Source: Cladorhizidae sp. MBARI D1340-BT2
Lineage: Eukaryota > Porifera > Demospongiae > Poecilosclerida > Cladorhizidae
Assembly: GCA_028752905.1 (NCBI GenBank)
Contig: JAQNBH010000014.1
Span: 2,510,993-2,574,992 of the forward strand
Length of the DNA: 64,000 nucleotides
Direction: 5' to 3'
Position 1 is the first letter of the stretch. The number at the start of each line of letters is the position of its first letter. The notes under the pieces are model-generated. The model made no database searches. It saw only the letters and a list, made by a program, of their open reading frames with translations, and was not told the DNA's origin. Below, in pieces: positions 50,401-60,800 of this stretch. The position numbers were made by a program, and so were the translations under genes.

Positions 50401-53400
50401 CTACTTGTACTGTCCACAGGTGAGCTCAGCACTGATGCTACTTGTACTGTCCACAGGTGAGCTCAGCACTGATGCTACTTGTACTGTCCACAGGTGAGCT
50501 CAGCACTGATGCTACTTGCAATGTCCACAGGTGAGCTCAGCACTGATGCTACTTGTACTGTCCACAGGTGAGCTCAGCACTGATGCTACTTGTACTGTCC
50601 ACAGGTGAGCTCAGCACTGATGCTACTTGTACTGTCCACAGGTGACCTCAGCACTGATGCTACTTGTACTGTCCACAGGTGAGCTCAGCACTGATGCTAC
50701 TTGCAATGTCCACAGGTGACCTCAGTACTGATGCTACTTGCAATGTCCACAGGTGAGCTCAGCACTGATGCTACTTGTACTGTCCACAGGTGAGCTCAGC
50801 ACTGATGCTACTTGCAATGTCCACAGGTGAGCTCAGCACTGATGCTACTTGCAATGTCCACAGGTGAGCTCAGCACTGATGCTACTTGTACTGTCCACAG
50901 GTGAGCTCAGCACTGATGCTACTTGTACTGTCCACAGGTGAGCTCAGCAATGATGCTACTTGTACTGTCCACAGGTGAGCTCAGCACTGATGCTACTTGT
51001 ACTGTCCACAGGTGAGCTCAGCACTGATGCTACTTGTACTGTCCACAGGTGAGCTCAGCACTGATGCTACTTGTACTGTCCACAGGTGAGCTCAGCACTG
51101 ATGCTACTTGCAATGTCCACAGGTGAGCTCAGCACTGATGCTACTTGTACTGTCCACAGGTGAGCTCAGCACTGATGCTACTTGTACTGTCCACAGGTGA
51201 CCTCAGCACTGATGCTACTTGCAATGTCCACAGGTGAGCTCAGCACTGATGCTACTTGTATTGTCCACAGGTGAGCTCAGCACTGATGCTACTTGTACTG
51301 TCCACAGGTGAGCTCAGCACTGATGCTACTTGTACTGTCCACAGGTGAGCTCAGCACTGATGCTACTTGCAATGTCCACAGGTGAGCTCAGCACTGATGC
51401 TACTTGCAATGTCCACAGGTGAGCTCAGCACTGATGCTACTTGTAATGTCCACAGGTGAGCTCAGCACTGATGCTACTTTTACTGTCCACAGGTGAGCTC
51501 AGCACTGATGCTACTTGTACTGTCCACAGGTAAGCTCAGCACTGATGCTACTTGTACTGTCCACAGGTGAGCTCAGCACTGATGCTACTTGTACTGTCCA
51601 CAGGTGAGCTCAGCACTGATGCTACTTGTACTGTCCACAGGTGAGCTCAGCACTGATGCTCTCCACAGGTGAGCTCAGCACTGATGCTACTTGTACTGTC
51701 CACAGGTGAGCTCAGCACTGATGCTACTTGTACTGTCCACAGGTGAGCTCAGCACTGATGCTACTTGCAATGTCCACAGGTGAGCTCAGCACTGATGCTA
51801 CTTGCAGTGTCCACAGGTGAGCTCAGCACTGATGCTACTTGCAATGTCCACAGGTGAGCTCAGCACTGATGCTACTTGTACTGTCCACAGGTAAGCTCAG
51901 CACTGATGCTACTTGTACTGTCCACAGGTGAGCTCAGCACTGATGCTACTTGTACTGTCCACAGGTAAGCTCAGCACTGATGCTACTTGTACTGTCCACA
52001 GGTGAGCTCAGCACTGATGCTACTTGCAATGTCCACAGGTAAGCTCAGCACTGATGCTACTTGTACTGTCCACAGGTGAGCTCAGCACTGATGCTACTTG
52101 CAATGTCCACAGGTGAGCTCAGCACTGATGCTACTTGTACTGTCCACAGGTGAGCTCAGCACTGATGCTACTTGCAATGTCCACAGGTGAGCTCAGCACT
52201 GATGCTACTTGTACTGTCCACAGGTGAGCTCAGCACTGATGCTACTTGTACTGTCCACAGGTGAGCTCAGCACTGATGCTACTTGTACTGTCCACAGGTA
52301 CTGATGCTACTTGTACTATCCACAGGTGACCTCAGCACTGATGCTACTTGCAATGTCCACAGGTGAGCTCAGCACTGATGCTACTTGTAATGTCCACAGG
52401 TGAGCTCAGCACTGATGCTACTTGTACTCTCCATTACTGCTCAACCGTTTGCGTGAACACGAAAAATATATCAGAGTGTAGCAAATTTTGTGAGCTTTCC
52501 AGCCTCTAATTTGGTCCAGATATATAGTAGAGATGGTATAATGCTCGTGCAATGCTCGGGCTTCATCAAGAATCACGAACAACAGTACATTTTCCTATGG
52601 GGCATAGAATTAATGCTACCATAAGTAGGCATGGCTAAATGCAGTGACGTAATAATGCAAGCCACCCGGACAAAGTGTCTTCATTAAAGGGCAGGAAGTG
52701 GCATAATCGGGCAGGAAGTGTCATTTAACACTCCCATCAGATTGACCATACCAAGTAAAAAATTCACCCAAGTCCCTAGCAACCATATATTATGGGATAG
52801 CTCCATTGTGATAAATAGCGTGGTCAGGTTCTGTAACACATGCTGACCACATATGAATATCATTATCTAAATTTTAGAACATTATTTTTGCTCACAAACA
52901 CTCGGCAATCATTTGTTTGATAAATACAAACATGTAGGGCTATAAGCAGCTATATATGGTATTATAGACGAAGGAAGCACATTACGTCACTATAACAATA
53001 TCCCCAACATAATATTACATGTATTGAATTTTTTGCATATATACATTTTGTTGATGTGTATTCTGTCCTTATTCAACAGCACAGCAGCCAGGCCTCACTC
53101 TGTGCAGCCAGGTGCCACACCTATGAATATGATTATACTTGCTACATGTGATATGTTTATAATGCTGATGGGTTTGTACATAATTATATGTTGAGTTGTG
53201 GAGGGGGTGGACAACAAAGCAAAAGAGAAGCTACTCCTCCAGCACCATCATCCATCTCCAAACCTATATACACGAAGTATGATTTCAGCTAAACAAGTCC
53301 CAGGATATATTGAGAAGCTATAGCTAAAGGCACTACCCGCAGTTTACCCGGGAAAATAACTACTGCCCTCAAGCAGGCTAATACACTAGAGCTAGATCAT

Positions 53401-56387
53401 ATTTACAAACCTGAGAAGTCTTCTTAGCTATGCCTTCCTCGTCATAGATTACTGTTGTGACCATCCTAAGTCTCACCCAAGTCCCAAAATCATTTCTTTT
53501 GATAGATTCCTCTTTAGATGAGCCAAGAGTACTGCCTGTCTCTAGAAAAATGACTTCAGCTAGTTGTTGCCTCGTCATTTTTTGGTCGTCAAAACATCGA
53601 GCGGTCCGAGTTTCAAGATCCCCCGCCCCCCCTCTTAGTTACTGGAAAGTAATGCACTTCAAATTACATAGAGCAGGAAATAAGCTATTTTACGACATAA
53701 AAGTTATTACACATAAACGATAGCATACATGTTCATTTGATCGACAAAACCCAGAGCCCCATACGACACTGTTGATGGTGAGCAGGTTAAAGGGCAGGGA
53801 GTCTGTCATATTTAAAGGACAGGAAGTGTGTCATATTTAAAAGGAGAGGAAGTGTGTCATATTTAAAGGACAGGAAGTGTGTCATTTAAAAGGTGTCATA
53901 TTTAAAGGACAGGAAGTGTGTCATATTTAAATATTTAAAAGGAGAGGAAGTGTGTCATATTTAGTGTCATATTTAAAGGACAGGAAGTGTGTCATATTTA
54001 AAGGACAGGAAGTGTGTCATATTTAAAAGGAGAGGAAGTGTGTCATATTTAAAGGACAGGAAGTGTGTCATATTTAAAGGACAGGAAGTGTGTCATTTAA
54101 AGGACAGGAAGTGTGTCATATTTAAAGGACAGGAAGTGCATCTTATTTAAATGGAAGGAAGTGTGTCATATTTAAAGGACAGTGAGTGTGTCATATATAA
54201 AGGGAAGGAAGTGTGTCATATTTAAAGGACAGGAAGTGTGTCATATTTAAAGGGAAGGAAGTGTCATATTTAAAGGACAGGAAGTGTGTCATATCTAAAG
54301 GGAAGGAAGTGTGTCATATTTAAAGGACAGGAAGTGTGTCATATTTAAAGGACAGGAAGTGTCATATCTAAAGGGAAGGAAGTGTGTCATATTTAAAGGA
54401 CAGGAAGTGTGTCATATTTAAAGGACAGGAAGTGTGTCATATTGAAATGACAGGAAGTGTGTCATATTTAAAGGACAGGAAGTGTGTCATATTTAAAGGA
54501 CAGGAAGTGTGTCATATTTAAAGGACAGGAAGTGTCATATTTAAAGGACAGGAAGTGTGTCATTTAAAGGGAAGGAAGTGTCATTTAAAGGGAAGGAAGT
54601 GTGTCATATTTAAAGGTGAGGAAGTGTGTCATATTTAAAGGACAGGAAGTGTGTCGTATTAAAAGGACAGGAAGTGTCACATTTAAAGGGAAGGAAGTGT
54701 CATTTAGAGGACAGGAAGTGTCATATTTAAAGGGAAGGAAGTGTGTCATATTTAAAGGGAAGGAAGTGTGTCATATTTAAAGGACAGGAAGTGTCATATT
54801 TAAAAGGGAGGAAGTGTGTCATATTTAAAGGACAGGAAGTGTGTCATATTTAAAGGGAAGGAAGTGTCATATTTAAAGGACAGGAAGTGTGTCATATTTA
54901 AAGGGAAGGAAGTGTCATATTTAAAGGACAGGAAGTGTGTCATATTTAAAGGGAAGGAAGTGTGTCAGATTTAAAGGGAAGGAAGTGTCATATTTAAAGG
55001 ACAGGAAGTGTCATATTTAAAAGGGAGGAAGTGTGTCATATTTAAAGGACAGGAAGTGTGTCATATTTAAAAGGGAGGAAGTGTGTCATATTTAAAGGAC
55101 AGGAAGTGTGTCATATTTAAAGGGAAGGAAGTGTGTCATATTTAAAGGGAAGGAAGTGTGTCATTTAAAAGGATAGGAAGTGTGTCATATTTAAAAGGAC
55201 AGGAAGTGTGTCATATTTAAAAGGGAGGAAGTGTGTCATATTTAAAGGACAGGAAGTGTGTCATATTTAAAGGGAAGGAAGTGTGTCATATTTAAAGGGA
55301 ACGAAGTGTGTCATATTTAAAAGGGAGGAAGTGTGTCATATTTAAATGACAGGAAGTGTGTCATATTGAAAGGTCAGGAAGTGTGTCATTTAAAGGGAAG
55401 GAAGTGTGTCATATTTAAAGGGAAGGAAGTGTGTCATATTTAAAGGACAGGAAGTGTGTCATATTTAAAGGACAGGAAGTGTGTCATATTTAAAGGACAG
55501 GGAGTCTGTCATATCTAAAGGGAAGGAGGTGTCATTGTGGGAGGGAACTATCACATGATCAAGTAAGGAACCTTCCCATGCCAACAAGGTTCACTGTATA
55601 CAGTACATGTAAAGTAATGAGGGGCTCGGCTGAGGTATACGTGACCACGTCCCATCCCAAGATAACTGAGGGGCTCGGCTGGCGGATACGTGACCCCACC
55701 CCCTCCCAAGATAACTGCATAGTCAGAGGCATATCTTAGAGAGGTCTAATACACACTAGGGCTAGGGCTAGGGCTACCCGGGAGAATCCAATCCATGTAT
55801 GGGCAGGATGAAGAACAGCAAATAAGGGTGTGTCATACACTGTACACCACAAAATCCACGAATATTTCCCACGGATCCTTCCATTAGTTACCAGCTGCTA
55901 ATATTAAGCCTCATCCCTCTAAACAGCAATACAGGAGGTGGGAAGCTCCGCTCACCTCCAGTATAAAAGCCTGCCATACTGTACCTGTGCCACAAGCTCC
56001 TGCTTCATGTCTGAACTTCTCAACAGCTTGACTGAGAGCGCCTTAGGGCAATCCTCTATACACAACGACAACAACATGTTCTATTAGTACTACTACTACT
56101 ACTATGCTGTTAGTGCTACTATTACTACTACTGCTATTATTATGCTATGACTACTACTATTACTACTACTACTACACTAGTACTACTGCTACTATTACTA
56201 CTACTATTATGCTATTACTATTACTATCACTACTACTACTATGTTGTTACTACTACTATTATTACTACTACTACTATTATTACTACTACTACTGCTATTA
56301 TTATGCTATGGCTACTACTATTACTACTACTACTACACTAGTACTACTGCTACTATTACTACTAGTTTATGCTATTACTATTACTAT

Positions 56388-56423
<36 letters not shown>

Positions 56424-57504
56424 CTTTATTAAATGAGCAGCTACACAAGGTGCTGGCTCTCACTGCACCTACCGATACACTCAACAGTGCCGTATACGTG
56501 GGCCAAGGACTGCGAGAACTTGATTTTGTCCATGATGGGTGTGTCCAACATGGGGACCAGCTGCTTGTCAGGCAATATTAGCAAGCCCCTCCCAGCATCA
56601 GCAGCAGTGACTACCACCTGCAGTGCACAATTAAGATCACCATAACAACCACCAGTGACAATATAACTACGTAGCCGGGGAGCTCTTAGCTCCACCTCAA
56701 CTAGAGGGCACTCATCTGCAGCCTATGCTTGCTGCATGAGGCTAGCCAGCAACTAGAGGGCACTCATCTGCAGCCTATGCTTGCTGCATGAGGCTAGCCA
56801 GCAACTAGAGGGCACTCATCTGCAGCCTATGCTTGCTGCATGAGGCTAGCCAGCAACTAGAGGGCACTCATCTGCAGCCTATGCTTGCTGCATGAGGCTA
56901 GCCAGCAACTAGAGGAGACTCATCTGCAGCCTATGCTTGATGCATGAGGCTAGCCAGCAACTAGAGGAGACTCATCTGCAGCCTATGCTTGCTGCATGAG
57001 GCTAGCCAGCAACTAGAGGAGACTCATCTGCAGCCTATGCTTGCTGCATGAGGCTAGCCAGCAACTAGAGGAGACTCATCTGCAGCCCTATGCTTGCTGC
57101 ATGAGGCTAGCCAGCAACTAGAGGAGACTCATCTGCAGCCCTATGCTTGCTGCATGAGGCTAGCCAGCAACTAGAGGAGACTCACCTGCAGCCTATGCTT
57201 GCTTAGCCAGCAACTAGAGGAGACTCATCTTCAGCCTATGCTTGCTGCATGAGGCTAGCCAGCAAGTCATCTGACTGCCCCTAAATCAGAGGAGGAAGCA
57301 GCTGGAATAGTCTGTCCTAAAACCCACCCAGGAGGCTACAAGTTCACTCACTTTCAAGGGGAAATGCCTGAACTAGAGATATAAATAAATTATATATTAG
57401 CCATTGAGAACCTAACACCCTCAGAGCAGCCGCCCAGAGGCACATCTTGTGCTGGCCAATCATCTGCAGCCACACAATTCAGTTTATGTGCAGCATAAAT
57501 AAGA

Positions 57505-57572
<68 letters not shown>

Positions 57573-57817
57573 TTATAAGTACTACAAAACCTTCTCAATA
57601 ATCAACTTGAAATTGTATTCTCTCAACGTTTCGACTACATGCTGTAGCCTTCATCAGATGAATATTATGTCAACTGAGAGTTCATTGAAGTTTACTATTA
57701 TACTATTACTACTCCTCCTACTACTACTATTACACTACTCCTACTATTACTACTACTACTACTCCTATTACTACTACTACTACACTACTCCTACTACTAC
57801 TATTGCTACTACTTCTG

Positions 57818-57849
<32 letters not shown>

Positions 57850-60800
57850 GCTGCTACTACTACTAACAACATTATTCTGCTACCATTACTACTGTACTAC
57901 TACTAGGTTAATTAGAAAACGCAGTACGGCTGTGTTATATAAATCTGTTCTAGTTATATCGAGTTAGTAAGGCGAGTTAGTAAGGATCTACATGTACATA
58001 TATAGCATGCTATGAATGTGTTCTACAGTAGTTACATAATTATATAGAGTTAGTATGCTATGAATATGTTCTACAGTAGTTATATAATTATATAGAGTTA
58101 GTATGCTATGAATGTGTTCTAGTCATATAGAGTTAGTAGGGATATACATGTAGAGCCTGCTATGACTAACCAACCTTCATCACATATTCTCCCAGAGGCA
58201 AAAACAAGCAAAATTCACCGCTTTCGATGCTTGTTGTAGCCATAGCAACAAAATGAGGGTCAGAGTCCGAAGTTGTGACTTCTACTCTCCGAGCCAACTA
58301 TTTCAACAATGAACAACAACAATTATTAATATAATACAGATGCCAGAGGGTGTGGCTTGAGTGAAGAAGATGGTTCCAGTGATTTTGACGGACCTATGAT
58401 TATTTCTAGGAGAGGGGAGGAGTATCAAGTCATGGGGAGGGGTCTCATCTTGTGTGTGTGTATGGGGGGGGGGGGGGGGGGGGAGCGACCTCGTGCATAG
58501 AGGAGGGGTCTCAGCTTGTTGGGGATAAGATGGGAGGGGCTTCAGCTCAATTGAAAACTAACTTTTCCAGATGCAGAAGTCGGGACAGTCTCTAACACAT
58601 CACCGCACACCAAATACCTGTGGGAGGTCAAGGTACACAACCAATGAGAGCAGAAATACCTGTGGGAGGTCAAGGTACACAACCAATGAGAGCAGCTGCT
58701 TATTGGTCCTGGGATGTAGCTGTCTGCTATTTTAAAAAGTGGGTCAAACTAAACTAATAGGGAATATGCTTGCACTTCTTAATAAAGTGCACCCTGCAGC
58801 TGCTCTATCGACACACCTGCTGTACCAGGGGTTCATACAGGATTTACAGTTTTGGGGGGGGGGGGGACTCAAAATGTTTGGCGTTTACGTGATGGGCGTG
58901 CGTAAGCAAGGCCCAAGTAGGGGGGGGGGGGGGGGTTGGGGGCGTTTTTTGGGGCAAAATCGATGCTCTCAGAGATTCTGAGACATCTTGAGGGTACTTT
59001 CCTATAGTTAAAGTACTAGCACATGGACAGAACATTCTAGATTATGACCCAGTTGCATCTTGCCACAGAATCTAATGACACAGTTGCATCTTGCCGCAGA
59101 ATCTACACTATTATAATTAGGAAAGCTAACCATAGAATAATAGCACATGGACAGAACATTCTAGATTAACACATGATTGAACTGTGACACAGAATATTCT
59201 AGATTTATTCACAATTTTGTATATAAAGAGCAAATGCTTCAGCTAGTAGCATTCTGCAACTAAATACGACCCAGAGAAATACAAACCTACACAAATGGAC
59301 CTCAGGAACTTTTTTACCAGAAAGCGAGTGCGTGCTGGGTCTAGTAGAGATTCTGAGGACGACGAAGATGTAGTTCCAACTACGTCGACTAGTGATGCCT
59401 TGACTTCCACCAATTACGAAGCATCAGTATGTAGATCAGTGTGTTCCAAAGCGCAGAAGAGGAAATTCTACAAAGCCAGGCTTAGCTACAAGAAGGAGTG
59501 GGAGCAGAAATATCCTTGGGTGTACTGCGATGATCCTAAGCAGGGCATGTTCTGAAAGCTCTGCCAGAAGCGAGGAAATGCACCTTCTACAGCCAGGGGT
59601 GCATGGACCACTTGGGGAATTCAGGATTGGAATCACGCTACTGAACAACTCAAGGAACACAGCCAGTCAAAATGGCACAGAGATGCTGTTATATGCTTGA
59701 ATGGCAGAACAAGGAAAGGAACAGAGTGTCCTACAACTGCAATGTTTAGCAGCTGCTAAGGAGGCTGAAGAAAGGAGAGCAAAGAACAGAAACATAGTGC
59801 TTAAGCTTTTGAGATCGATATATTTTCTTCCAAAAATCGCCTGCCCCTTACAACCACATTCGATCCCCTGGTCCAGTTGCAAATTGCAAATGGAGATGAA
59901 CTTCTCCAGCAACATGTCAAAGAGGGGGCACAAAATACTCAGTACACATCCAAATTTTCTGCAGTGATGCTTTTAGGGGCCATCAATAGCTGGCTAGATA
60001 GGAAGCTAATTGAGAGCTTAAAATCAAGCCCATACTTCTCTGTGTTAGCTGATGAGTGTGTAGATATTAGTACTACAGAAGAGCTATCCATCTGTTGTCG
60101 GTGGATTGTAAATGGAAAACCAGAGGAGCACTTCCTTACAGTGCTCCACATATGTGCCCGAGATGCTGCTACCATTTCAGATGCAATCAGCTCCTTCCTT
60201 GAGTCAAAGAACCTGTACTATCGTAAACTAATAGGCCAAGGTTATGATGGAGCAGCCACCTTTGCCGGAGAACGCAATGGAGTTCAAAAAAGGATGCGAA
60301 CTCTAGCTGCACATTCCTTTTACATCCACTGTGCCTGCCACAGGCTTCAACTAGCAAGCATGCAAGCTGCTAACAGTGTCCCAGAGATCAAGAAGATGTT
60401 TGGAACTATGGGAAATATATGGAAGCTCTTCTTCTATTCACCCAAGAAAGCAGAATCTCTCAAAGTAGTCCAGTCTGTCCTCAAGCTACCTGAGCTTAAG
60501 ATTGTGAAGCCTAGTGATACCAGATGGCTCTCACACGAACGCTGTGTGTGTACGGGCTATTTACCGAGAGCTTCCTGCCCTTATCGTCACCCTACAACAG
60601 CTGTATGAGACATCAGGTGATGCTGAAGCATACGGTATTGGTGCTCTCCTTGCTACTTACACTGGAGTTGCTATTATCGTGTTCCTGTCAGAAGTTCAGG
60701 ATATCCTGGCAAGGATGAATGTTTCGATGCAAAGAAAGCTACTCGATTTGAGCAGGTTACCGTTACTTATGAAAATCACGACGGATCAACTCGAGCATCT

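Noticed and set aside
56104..56436. Poly-Leu/Tyr/Thr frames
   Set aside because: Read-through of TAC/ACT trinucleotides.
57390..57480. Extra NOMO exon between 58175 and 56617
   Set aside because: Acceptor-like CTGCAG and an open stretch exist, but the flanking exons already join in phase and align gaplessly to the family.
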